Source: VBDM01 sp035651815 (GTDB lineage Bacteria; Pseudomonadota; Gammaproteobacteria; Burkholderiales; SG8-39). Taken from it: a stretch of DNA of 20,674 nucleotides. The stretch is taken from positions 1 to 20,674 of the forward strand of contig DASRFB010000032.1 in the NCBI GenBank assembly GCA_035651815.1, read 5' to 3'. The position numbers were made by a program, and so were the translations under genes. The notes beneath the pieces were generated by a model, which was not told the DNA's origin, searched no databases, and saw only the letters and a program-made list of their open reading frames with translations. Positions 7,693 to 14,382 of the stretch are shown in pieces; positions within the stretch are counted from its first letter, which is position 1, and every line of letters begins with the position of its first letter.

Positions 7693-8733
7693 ATGGCTTT
7701 CGTCCGCGTCGTTCTGGTGTCGATCGCGTCTCTGATCTTCGCCGGGTCCGTTTTCGCCCAGGCGAAGTGGACCAAGGCCGCGCCCTTCCCCGACCCGTCG
7801 GAAGAGCTGCTCGGCGCGTCGGCGAACGGGAAGATGTACGTCTTCTGCGGCCTCTTCGAGACGCCGCGCTGGACGCCGAAGGGCCTCGTGTACGAGTACG
7901 ACCCCGCGAGCGACAAGTGGACGAAGAAGGCGCCGATGGCGCTGCCGTCGCACCACGTGGCCTTCACCGAGCTGAACAACAAGATCTACGCCTTCGGCGG
8001 CTTCGTGCTGCCGCCCAAGGGCGAGCCGCCCGCGTGGGTGCCGATCGACAACGCCTGGGAATACGACCCGGCGAAGGACGTCTGGCGCGCGCTCGCGCCG
8101 ATGCCCACGAAGCGCGGCTCGCCCGTCGCGGTCGCGCTGAACGGCAAGATCTACGTGATCGGCGGCGCGGTCCCGGGGCCGGGACAGAGCGCCGTGCACC
8201 CGGCGCGCCCGCACACCTCGGTCGGCACCGTCGAGGAGTACGACCCCGCGACGAACACCTGGCGCCAGCGCGCGTCGATGCCGACGCCGCGCAACCACGC
8301 GGTCGGCGGCGCGATCGGCGGCAAGCTCTACGTCGCGAGCGGGCGCGTCGGCGCGGCGTTCATCTCGGGCGGCTCGTCCAACATCGGCGTGATCGAGGCC
8401 TACGACCCGCAGAAGGACGCGTGGAGCCAGGGCCTCGCGCGCATGGCGCAGGCGCGCAGCGCCGGCGCGGGCGCCGTCTACGGCGGCAAGCTCTACATCA
8501 CCGGAGGCGAATTCCAGGACCCGGGGACGATGGCGACCTACCGCTCGGTCGAAGCCTACGATCCCGCGACCAACACCTGGACCTTCATGCCGCCGATGCC
8601 CGTCTCGCGCCACGGCCTCGCCGGCGCCGTCGTCGGCTCGAAGCTCCACATGGTGAGCGGCGACGTGCAGTCGGCGGGCTCGGGCGTGCGCGTCGACACC
8701 GAGGAGCACGACGTGCTGGAGCTCGCGAAGTAG
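7693..8733 (+). CDS. Exported Kelch-repeat beta-propeller protein
   Basis: The 346-residue product starts with a clear Sec signal peptide (hydrophobic 5-21, likely cleavage near FAQ-AK at 22-24). The mature part has about six Kelch repeats, each with a GKxYxxGG-type strand and a following YDPxxxxW turn: GKMYVFCG (46), NKIYAFGG (96), GKIYVIGG (151), GKLYVASG (210), GKLYITGG (265) and SKLHMVSG (316), with YDPATNTW seen twice. This predicts a six-bladed propeller in the periplasm or outside the cell. Such proteins bind partners or substrates or act as lyase/oxidase-like scaffolds; no catalytic residues can be named. A strong ribosome site (AAGGAGGAGAGG) precedes the ATG, and only 28 nt separate it from the operon upstream, so it may be co-transcribed. 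Its stop codon abuts the stop codon of the convergent hydrolase gene. Confidence 0.9.
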   Translation: MAFVRVVLVSIASLIFAGSVFAQAKWTKAAPFPDPSEELLGASANGKMYVFCGLFETPRWTPKGLVYEYDPASDKWTKKAPMALPSHHVAFTELNNKIYAFGGFVLPPKGEPPAWVPIDNAWEYDPAKDVWRALAPMPTKRGSPVAVALNGKIYVIGGAVPGPGQSAVHPARPHTSVGTVEEYDPATNTWRQRASMPTPRNHAVGGAIGGKLYVASGRVGAAFISGGSSNIGVIEAYDPQKDAWSQGLARMAQARSAGAGAVYGGKLYITGGEFQDPGTMATYRSVEAYDPATNTWTFMPPMPVSRHGLAGAVVGSKLHMVSGDVQSAGSGVRVDTEEHDVLELAK

Positions 8734-8743
8734 CTACTTCGCG
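8724..8743. other. Perfect 20-bp palindrome across abutting convergent stop codons
   Basis: CGCGAAGTAG on one side and CTACTTCGCG on the other form a perfect palindrome with no spacer. It is centred exactly between the last base of the Kelch gene and the last base of the convergent CocE-like gene. It arises because both genes end in Ala-Lys-stop written GCGAAGTAG. It could act as a weak bidirectional terminator or could be coincidence. There is no T-run after it. Confidence 0.6.
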
Positions 8744-10359
8744 GGGATGACGGGCAGCAGCAGATAGGACGCGCGCTGCCCGCCCGTGAAGATCGTGTTC
8801 GTCCCGGTGTTGTAGTCCGCCGCGTAGTGCGTATACGGCGCGCTGCCCGCGCCGTCGCGCGGCTGCACGTCGAGGCGGATGCGGTGGCCTTTTTTGAAGA
8901 CCATCGACGTCGGCCAGATCTCGACCTCCATCTGCACGGCCTCGCCGGGCTTCAGCCACTCGCGCGCGAGGTGCTCGTGGTACGGCCGCCACGGCGTCGA
9001 GAGCGACTCGTCCTTCTTCCGGTGCGAGGCGCGCAGCCATCCCTTCGCGACGGGCACGGGCTGGCCCTGCTGGCCGAGCTCCCACACGTCCTTGCCGTCC
9101 GGATCGATGTTGCGGATCGTGGCGAAGACGTCCATGTCCTCGGTCGAGCTCGACGCCCAGACGACGAGCACGACGGGCCCGGTGACCTCGGTGTCCTCTT
9201 TCATCGGCTCGGTCAGGAACGACGCGCCCATGTCGGGGAGGCTGCCCGCGAGCGCGGTCGAGGTCCACGACGCGGAGGCGACGCCGGCCTTGGTCATGCC
9301 GCTCGCGGAGTACTCGATCGACGATGATTTCTTCGGCGCGTCGGTCGAGAGCTTTCCGTCGTCGAGGTAGAAGCGGGTCCACTTCGTGCGCGCGAGCGGC
9401 CACTCGTTCTCGCTGCGCCACTCGGCGTTGCCGTGTCCGCCCTTGCGGACGAGGAGCTTCACCGGCGGCTCGTCCATGATGCCGGTGCTCTCGCCTTTCA
9501 ACCACTGGTCGAAGAAGCGCAGCTGGTCGCGCCGCGCTTCTTCCGCGTAGAACGGGTGGTAGTGCGTGCCGGCGTGGATGCGGAGCTTCTTCCGCTTCGA
9601 GGCCGCGCGCAGCCAGCCTTCCGTGTTGCCGCGCAGGTGCAGCCCCATGCCGCTCCAGTTGCCCACCGTATACACCGGCTGCGTGATGCGGTCCCAGCGC
9701 GCGCGGCGTCCTTCCCACCACGGTCCGTCGAGATTGTTCTTCATGTACTCCCACAGCCACGGCGTGGAGAAGGCGTCGGTGGCGGTGCTCTGCGGCTTCC
9801 CCAGCAGATGATGCGCCATATGATTGTTCCACCAGCCGACCGCGAACCCGTACGAGAAGATGCCGCCGTGGTAGCCGAAGTCGCGGTACATGTCGGCCGC
9901 GCCCTCCCACGGGATCATCGCCGCGAGCGAGGGCGGATTGAGGCCCGCGACCAGCCACTGCGTCATCGCGTAGTACGAGATGCCGAGCGTGCCGACCCGG
10001 CCGCTGCACCAGGACGCCCGCCCGGTCCACTCGATCGCGTCGTAGAAGTCGCGCGCCTCGGAGGGCGACCACGGATCGGTGCGGCCGGGCGACTTGCCCG
10101 AGCCGCGGCCGTCGACGCGCACGCAGGCGTAGCCGCGCGGCACCCACCACAGCGGGTTCACCGTCTCCCAGTTCATGAACTCGTTCGCCGCCTCCTCGAG
10201 GTCGGGCGGCGGCACCCAGAGCTTGTCCTTCTGGTAGGAGCCGAGATTGACGATCGCGGGGCAGCGGCCCGCGCCCTTCGGCCGGAACACGTCGGCGCGC
10301 AGGCGCGCGCCGTCGCGCATCGGGATCTCGACGTCTTTTTCGAGGATGAAGTCGTGCAC
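8734..10359 (-). CDS. CocE/NonD-family (X-Pro dipeptidyl-peptidase S15-like) hydrolase
   Basis: This 541-residue protein has the alpha/beta-hydrolase domain of the CocE/NonD family (about 5-290) and the C-terminal jelly-roll domain (about 300-541). Visible features are the N-terminal PMRDGARLRADVFRP, the oxyanion region VRVDGRGSGKSPG, and the nucleophile elbow GISYYA with S128. The family usually has a catalytic Asp in a GWYD-like motif. Here the equivalent area reads VGNWSGMGLHLRGNTEGW (232-249) without that Asp, and a His-rich segment (HAGTHYHPFY, H262/H266/H268) follows. The end of the jelly roll (NTIFTGG, SYLLLPVIPAK) is typical. No signal peptide is seen, so it is probably cytoplasmic. 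It would hydrolyse an ester or amide. Start is a GTG at 10359 with AGGA upstream. It lies behind Bug copy 2 on the same strand, separated by repeat A2, so the pair may import and hydrolyse related compounds. Confidence 0.9.
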   Translation of the reverse strand: MHDFILEKDVEIPMRDGARLRADVFRPKGAGRCPAIVNLGSYQKDKLWVPPPDLEEAANEFMNWETVNPLWWVPRGYACVRVDGRGSGKSPGRTDPWSPSEARDFYDAIEWTGRASWCSGRVGTLGISYYAMTQWLVAGLNPPSLAAMIPWEGAADMYRDFGYHGGIFSYGFAVGWWNNHMAHHLLGKPQSTATDAFSTPWLWEYMKNNLDGPWWEGRRARWDRITQPVYTVGNWSGMGLHLRGNTEGWLRAASKRKKLRIHAGTHYHPFYAEEARRDQLRFFDQWLKGESTGIMDEPPVKLLVRKGGHGNAEWRSENEWPLARTKWTRFYLDDGKLSTDAPKKSSSIEYSASGMTKAGVASASWTSTALAGSLPDMGASFLTEPMKEDTEVTGPVVLVVWASSSTEDMDVFATIRNIDPDGKDVWELGQQGQPVPVAKGWLRASHRKKDESLSTPWRPYHEHLAREWLKPGEAVQMEVEIWPTSMVFKKGHRIRLDVQPRDGAGSAPYTHYAADYNTGTNTIFTGGQRASYLLLPVIPAK

Positions 10360-10373
10360 GGCGGTCCTACGCA

Positions 10374-10445
10374 GTCATCCCGAGCGAAGCGAAGGATCTG
10401 CTTTTCGCGAAAAGCAGATTCTTCGGGCTACGCCCTCAGAATGAC
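10374..10445. repeat. Dispersed inverted repeat, family A, copy 2
   Basis: This 72-bp inverted repeat lies between Bug copy 2 and the CocE-like gene, both on the minus strand. The left arm is GTCATCCCGAGCGAAGCGAA then GGATCTGCTTTTCGC. The right arm on the other strand is GTCATTCTGAGGGCGTAGCC then CGAAGAATCTGCTTTTCGC. The right arm carries an extra mini-stem (GGGC GTA GCCC) where the left arm has GCGAAGC. The centre TTTTCGCGAAAA is itself a perfect palindrome. It is the most symmetrical of the three copies. Confidence 0.85.
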
Positions 10446-10447
10446 AA

Positions 10448-11434
10448 TCACTCGATCTTGATCTTCGCCTGGCGCAGGAACTCGCCCCAGCCCGCCGTCT
10501 CCTTGCGCACGAGCTCGTTGAACTCCTGCGGCGAGCCCGAGAGCTCGACGCTCATCATCTGCTTCGCGAGGCTCTCCTTCATCTCGGGCTTGGTGAGGAT
10601 CGCGGCGACCGCGCTGTAGATCTTGTCGACGATGGGCTTCGGCGTCGCGGCCGGCGCGAACATCCCCTGCCACGCGTTCGTGCCGATGCCGGCGAAGCCG
10701 AGCTCGGCCATGGTGGGCACGTCGGGCAGCTGGGCGAGCCGGTGCGGCGCCGCGGTCGCGAGCGCCTTCATGCGCCCGGACTTCACGTGCGCGAGCGTCG
10801 AGCCGAGGTTGATGAACGCGACCTGCGTCTCGTTCGAGAGCAGCGACGGCACCATCTTCGCCGCGCCGTCCTTGTAGGGCACGTGCGTGAGCTGGATGCC
10901 CGCGGCCTTGGCGAACTTCTCCATGTCGAGGTGCGGGTAGCTGCCGATGCCGGCCGAGCCGTAGTTGATCTTGCCCAGGTTCTTCTTCGCCTCGGCGATG
11001 AACTCCTGCACGGTGTTCGCGGGGAACGCCGTGCTCGCCGCCAGGATGTGCGGCAGCTCGACCAGCTTCGCGATGCCGACGAGGTCGCGCGACGGCTTGA
11101 TCTTGAGGGTGTTCGCGAAGGTGTTCTCGTTGATCGTGTTGGTCGAGACGTTGCCGACGAACAGCGTGTAGCCGTCGGCGGGCGACTTGGCGACGAGCTC
11201 GAGCGCGAGGTTCCCGGTCGCGCCCGGACGGTTCTCGACGATGAAGCTCTGGCCCAACGACTCCGTCAATCGGGCGGCGACAATGCGAGCGATAACGTCG
11301 GTCGCGCCGCCCGGCGCGTACGGCACGATGATCTTGACCGGGTGGTTGGGATAGGTGTCGGCCGACTGCGCCAGGGCCGCCGGCGCCGCGGCGGCGAGCA
11401 TGACCGCGCCCGCGAATGCCAGAGATCGCTTCAT
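10448..11434 (-). CDS. Bug/TctC-family periplasmic substrate-binding protein (copy 2)
   Basis: I start the gene at the ATG at 11434, which is preceded by an excellent ribosome site (GGAGGAGGTGACT). The longer frame up to 11533 runs into the intergenic region and is unlikely. The 328-residue product has a classic signal peptide (MKRSLAFAGAVMLAAAAPAA, cleavage near LAQ-SA) and the family motifs YPNHPVKIIVPYAPGGATD, FIVENRPGATGN, DGYTLFVGN, LTHVPYKDG, LPDVPTMAELG and FAPAATPKP. It should bind a carboxylate or similar ligand in the periplasm. It has no TctAB partner nearby. The downstream CocE-like hydrolase is 88 nt away with repeat A2 between. It diverges from the amidohydrolase gene at 11521, with 86 bp for both promoters. 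Confidence 0.95.
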   Translation of the reverse strand: MKRSLAFAGAVMLAAAAPAALAQSADTYPNHPVKIIVPYAPGGATDVIARIVAARLTESLGQSFIVENRPGATGNLALELVAKSPADGYTLFVGNVSTNTINENTFANTLKIKPSRDLVGIAKLVELPHILAASTAFPANTVQEFIAEAKKNLGKINYGSAGIGSYPHLDMEKFAKAAGIQLTHVPYKDGAAKMVPSLLSNETQVAFINLGSTLAHVKSGRMKALATAAPHRLAQLPDVPTMAELGFAGIGTNAWQGMFAPAATPKPIVDKIYSAVAAILTKPEMKESLAKQMMSVELSGSPQEFNELVRKETAGWGEFLRQAKIKIE

Positions 11435-11461
11435 AGTCACCTCCTCCAGAGGATGCCGGCG

Positions 11462-11467
11462 ATCATA
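11462..11467 (-). promoter_or_regulatory. Possible -10 element for Bug copy 2
   Basis: On the minus strand TATGAT, matching five of six bases of the TATAAT consensus, lies 28 bases before the ATG at 11434. A weak -35 candidate (TTAGCG) is 18 bases further upstream. This is a visual match in an 86-bp divergent intergenic region and has no other support. Confidence 0.3.
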
Positions 11468-11520
11468 GCCCAAGACGGTTTTTGCCGCTAACATTCGGGC
11501 CTCTCGAAACAGGAGGACCG

Positions 11521-12513
11521 ATGCGCAAGGCAACCCGCACCATCGACACCCACGCGCACTGGTATCCGCGCGAGTGGCTCGAGATGTTCGCGCGCGACGG
11601 CGCGAAGGAAGGCGCGAAGATCGAGCGCGACGGGGCGAAGATCGTCGTGCGCACCGAGCGCATCCAGAACGCCTTCACCGAGGAGTTCGTCGACCTCGAG
11701 CGGCGCCTGCGCGGCATGGACCGCACCGGCGTCGACGTGCACGCGATGTCGCTCACGACGCCGATGGTGTACTTCGCCTCGCCCGGCCTGGGCCTCGCGC
11801 TCGCGCAGTGCTACAACGACTGCGCCGCGGCGGCGCACGCGAAATACCCCGGGCGGCTGTTCGGCCTCGCGCAGGCGCCGATGCAGGCGCCCGAGCTCGC
11901 GGTGCGCGAGGTCGAGCGCGCGGCGAAGCTCCCGGGCATCAAGGGGCTCTACCTCGCGACCAACATCAACGGCACCGACCTCGACGACCGGAAGTTCTGG
12001 GACGTGTACGCCGCCTGCGAGGCGCTCGGCTGGACCGTCTTCCTGCACCCGGTCGACACCGTCGGGCGCGACCGCACCGGCAAGTACTACCTGCGCAACC
12101 TCTGCGGCAATCCCTACGACACCGGGCTCGCCGCGGCGCATCTGATCTTCGGCGGCGTGCTCGACCGCTTCCCGAAGCTCTCGTTCAACCTGCCGCACGC
12201 GGGCGGGACGATGCCCGGGCTGATCGGGCGCTGGAACCACGGCGCGAGAGTCCGCCCCGAGCTCGCGCACATGAAGAAGAAGCCGAGCGCCTATCTGCGC
12301 CGCTTCACCTACGACACCATCGCGCACGACGACGCGATCGCGATGAACCTCGTGCGCCAGGTCGGCGCCGACCGCGTCGTCCTCGGCAGCGACTACTGCT
12401 TCGACATGGGGCTGGACCAGCCGGTGAAGACCGTGATGCGCTGGAAGGACCTGAAGCCCGCGGAGCGCGAGCTGATCCTCGGCAAGACCGCCGCGAAGAT
12501 CCTGAAGCTATAG
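11521..12513 (+). CDS. ACMSD-like metal-dependent amidohydrolase/decarboxylase
   Basis: The start is the ATG at 11521, preceded by CAGGAGG; an upstream in-frame non-ATG start at 11482 would lack such a site. The 330-residue protein is a TIM-barrel amidohydrolase (amidohydrolase_2 group). Metal ligands sit where aminocarboxymuconate-semialdehyde decarboxylase has them: H11 and H13 (DTHAHWYP), H176 (VFLHPVD), H226 (NLPHAGG) and D291 (LGSDYCFD). Members of this group decarboxylate or hydrate aromatic-ring or ring-cleavage acids, including ACMSD, gamma-resorcylate decarboxylase and 4-oxalomesaconate hydratase-type enzymes. The protein is cytoplasmic by the absence of a signal peptide. It is transcribed alone, divergent from Bug copy 2 and ended by repeat A3. 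The family and metal site are clear; whether it is a decarboxylase or a hydrolase is not. Confidence 0.9.
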   Translation: MRKATRTIDTHAHWYPREWLEMFARDGAKEGAKIERDGAKIVVRTERIQNAFTEEFVDLERRLRGMDRTGVDVHAMSLTTPMVYFASPGLGLALAQCYNDCAAAAHAKYPGRLFGLAQAPMQAPELAVREVERAAKLPGIKGLYLATNINGTDLDDRKFWDVYAACEALGWTVFLHPVDTVGRDRTGKYYLRNLCGNPYDTGLAAAHLIFGGVLDRFPKLSFNLPHAGGTMPGLIGRWNHGARVRPELAHMKKKPSAYLRRFTYDTIAHDDAIAMNLVRQVGADRVVLGSDYCFDMGLDQPVKTVMRWKDLKPAERELILGKTAAKILKL

Positions 12514-12515
12514 AT

Positions 12516-12587
12516 GTCGTCCTGAGCGAAGCGAAGGATCTGCTTTTGCTTTTGCGAGAAGCAGATTCTTCGGCGCCTCAGAATGAC
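12516..12587. repeat. Dispersed inverted repeat, family A, copy 3
   Basis: This copy fills the gap between two convergent genes, from 3 nt after the amidohydrolase stop to 1 nt before the flavin-monooxygenase stop. The left arm is GTCGTCCTGAGCGAAGCGAA then GGATCTGCTTTTG. The right arm on the other strand is GTCATTCTGAGGCGCCGAAG then AATCTGCTTCTCGC. In this position it could serve as a bidirectional transcription terminator, although there is no clear T-run outside the stem. Confidence 0.85.
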
Positions 12588-12588
12588 G

Positions 12589-13794
12589 TTACAAGGTCGG
12601 GTTGTTCACCTCGCCGCCGAGCGCCGCCAGCCCCCACGCCGACGCCTGCGCGTCGATGTTGAAGCTGATGTGCCCGGCGAGCGCGTGCGCGTCGCGGAAG
12701 ATGCGCTCGAGCGGATAGCTCTCGTAGATGCCGTTCGCGCCCGCGACCGCGTGCAGGAGGTCGACCGCCTCGGTGCACAGGTTCACCGCGAACGCGAGGT
12801 TGCGCTTGCAGGCGAGCTTGGTCTGCACGTCGGGGACGACGCCGCGCTTCGCGTAGTCCTGGCCCTCGAGGCAGTCGTTCCGCAGCAGCAGGCGCGCGCA
12901 ATCGATCTTGGCGCCGGCGATGCCGACGCGCAGCTGCACGCCCTGGAAGTCGCGCATGCGCATGCCGGTGTAGTTGGTGCTGCGCTCGCGCACGAGCTCC
13001 ATGGTGTGCTCGAGCGCGGCCTGCGCGTTGCCGACCGCGCACATGCCGATGCCGTGGCCGAGGAGCGGGTTGGCGGCGACCTGGTACGCGGGATTCGGGT
13101 TGACCTTCGCGCCCGGGAAACCGGCGCCGCCGCGCACGAGCAGCATGTCGAGCGCCTTGTGCTCGGGCACGAACACGTCCTTGGCCGCGACCGTCATGCT
13201 GCCCGTCGAGCGCATGCCGAGCACCTTCCAGTCGTCGATCACCTGGTACTGCGACTTGTGCAGCAGGCACATGCGGTAGCCGACCGCGCGCTCGCCCTCG
13301 CGCACGGTGGCGGCGAGCATGTTCCACTCGGCGACGTTCGAGCACGACGAGAAGTTCCAGCGGCCGCTGATCACGAAGCCGCCGTCGGTCTTCGTCGCGC
13401 GCCCCTGCGGGAAGGCGATGCCCGAGGCGATCAGCGCCTCGGGGTTCGCGCCCCACACCTCTTCCTGCGCGCGCTCGTCGTACTGAGCGAGCATCCAGTG
13501 GTGCACCTGCAGGTTCGCGAGGTTCCAGCCGGTCGAGGCGCAGCCGCGCGCGATCTCGTACGGGAAGTCGGCGTAGGCGACGAAGTCGAGCTCCATGCCG
13601 CCGTAGCGCTTCGGCTGCAGCGTGCGCAGCGCGCCGCTCGCGTGCAGGTCGAAGAGGGTCTCGGGCGGCATCACGCGCGCGGCTTCGGCGCGCGCGGCGC
13701 GCTCGCGCAGCGCGGGGACCAGCGCGCGCGCCCGTGCGATCGCCTGGTCGTACGAGACGCCGGCGAAGCTCGGCGTCCGCTGCGGCGCGTTCAT
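12589..13794 (-). CDS. Acyl-CoA dehydrogenase-fold flavin monooxygenase (HsaA/DszC-like)
   Basis: I start the gene at the ATG at 13794, which overlaps the stop of the VOC gene as ATGA; the longer frame to 14421 only reads through that gene out of frame. The 401-residue protein has the acyl-CoA dehydrogenase fold: an N-terminal helical domain (LQPKRYGGMELDF, 59-71), a middle beta domain (GGFVISGRWNFSSCSNVAEW, 138-157, then VLGMRSTGSM) and a C-terminal helical domain. The ending FRDAHALAGHISFNIDAQAS (366-385) lacks the catalytic glutamate of true acyl-CoA dehydrogenases. It resembles class D two-component monooxygenases such as HsaA and DszC. These hydroxylate aromatic or sulfur heterocyclic compounds with reduced flavin from a separate reductase, not present here. 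The translationally coupled VOC protein strengthens a ring-oxidation role, which remains inference. Confidence 0.88.
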   Translation of the reverse strand: MNAPQRTPSFAGVSYDQAIARARALVPALRERAARAEAARVMPPETLFDLHASGALRTLQPKRYGGMELDFVAYADFPYEIARGCASTGWNLANLQVHHWMLAQYDERAQEEVWGANPEALIASGIAFPQGRATKTDGGFVISGRWNFSSCSNVAEWNMLAATVREGERAVGYRMCLLHKSQYQVIDDWKVLGMRSTGSMTVAAKDVFVPEHKALDMLLVRGGAGFPGAKVNPNPAYQVAANPLLGHGIGMCAVGNAQAALEHTMELVRERSTNYTGMRMRDFQGVQLRVGIAGAKIDCARLLLRNDCLEGQDYAKRGVVPDVQTKLACKRNLAFAVNLCTEAVDLLHAVAGANGIYESYPLERIFRDAHALAGHISFNIDAQASAWGLAALGGEVNNPTL

Positions 13795-14285
13795 GCCCGG
13801 GCCTTGGCCTTCTCCGCTTTTTCGTCCCGGGCCTTCGGCATCTTCGAGTAGTCCTCGCCGCCCCAGTCGGGCGCGCGCTCGACGCCGAAGAAATTCAGCT
13901 CGATCGTGAGGCCGTCCGGGTCCTTGAGGAAGAGCTGGTACAGCCCCGACTCCGGGAAGTTGCGCGGCCGCGCCGCGACGCCGAGGCTCTGCAGGTGCTT
14001 CACCATCTTCTCGGGCTCGGTCGCGAGGAAGGCGACGTGGTCGATCACGCCCGAGCTGCCGCGCGCCGAGTTCTTCGGCGTGCCGAGGTAGTAGAGCTCG
14101 GCGTTGTCGACGCCGGCCTGCGCCATGTGCACCTGGATCTTGCCGTTGATCCCGAGCCAGTAGCCCGGGAACGGGAAGCTCGGGCGCGGCATGACCTCGA
14201 AGCCGAGCACGTCGCAATAGAAGTTCTTGGTGCGCTCCAGGTCGGAGGCGATGATCAGGAAGTGGTTCAGCTCGGTGACGGGCAT
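13791..14285 (-). CDS. VOC-superfamily metalloprotein (glyoxalase/extradiol dioxygenase-like)
   Basis: The ATG at 14285 gives a 164-residue protein beginning MPVTELNHFLIIASDLERTK; longer frames enter the divergent promoter region. Two beta-alpha-beta-beta-beta modules are visible (about 5-60 and 78-132). Likely metal ligands are H8 (LNHFLI), H83 (VIDHVAF) and E129 (DGLTIELNF), the usual VOC arrangement in a single-subunit half-site. The last 25 residues are charged and lysine-rich (KARDEKAEKAKARA) and look disordered. Members of this size include glyoxalase I, FosA-like and small ring-cleavage or isomerase-type enzymes. The stop overlaps the flavin monooxygenase start by 4 nt, so the pair is co-translated. 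A role in processing the product of the monooxygenase is plausible but unproven. A GAGG site precedes the start. Confidence 0.88.
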   Translation of the reverse strand: MPVTELNHFLIIASDLERTKNFYCDVLGFEVMPRPSFPFPGYWLGINGKIQVHMAQAGVDNAELYYLGTPKNSARGSSGVIDHVAFLATEPEKMVKHLQSLGVAARPRNFPESGLYQLFLKDPDGLTIELNFFGVERAPDWGGEDYSKMPKARDEKAEKAKARA

Positions 14286-14331
14286 GGCGGACCTCGGGAA
14301 GCGGCCAGGAGACCGGAACATTATGCCAAAT

Positions 14332-14345
14332 CGAAGTACACTTCG
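14332..14345. promoter_or_regulatory. Dyad in the divergent VOC/dienelactone hydrolase intergenic region
   Basis: CGAAGT, a 2-base spacer AC, then ACTTCG form a perfect 6-bp dyad within the 97-bp region between two divergent genes. A shared operator for a regulator encoded elsewhere is possible. I cannot identify a convincing promoter hexamer pair for either gene. A CATTAT segment at about 14319-14324 is the only AT-rich spot. Confidence 0.25.
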
Positions 14346-14382
14346 CGCTTCCCGCTTCAACCCATCCCGGAGGAGAAAGCAC

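Noticed and set aside
1971..12587. Family A repeats considered as a CRISPR array.
   Set aside because: Copies are kilobases apart, internally palindromic and without spacers of regular length.
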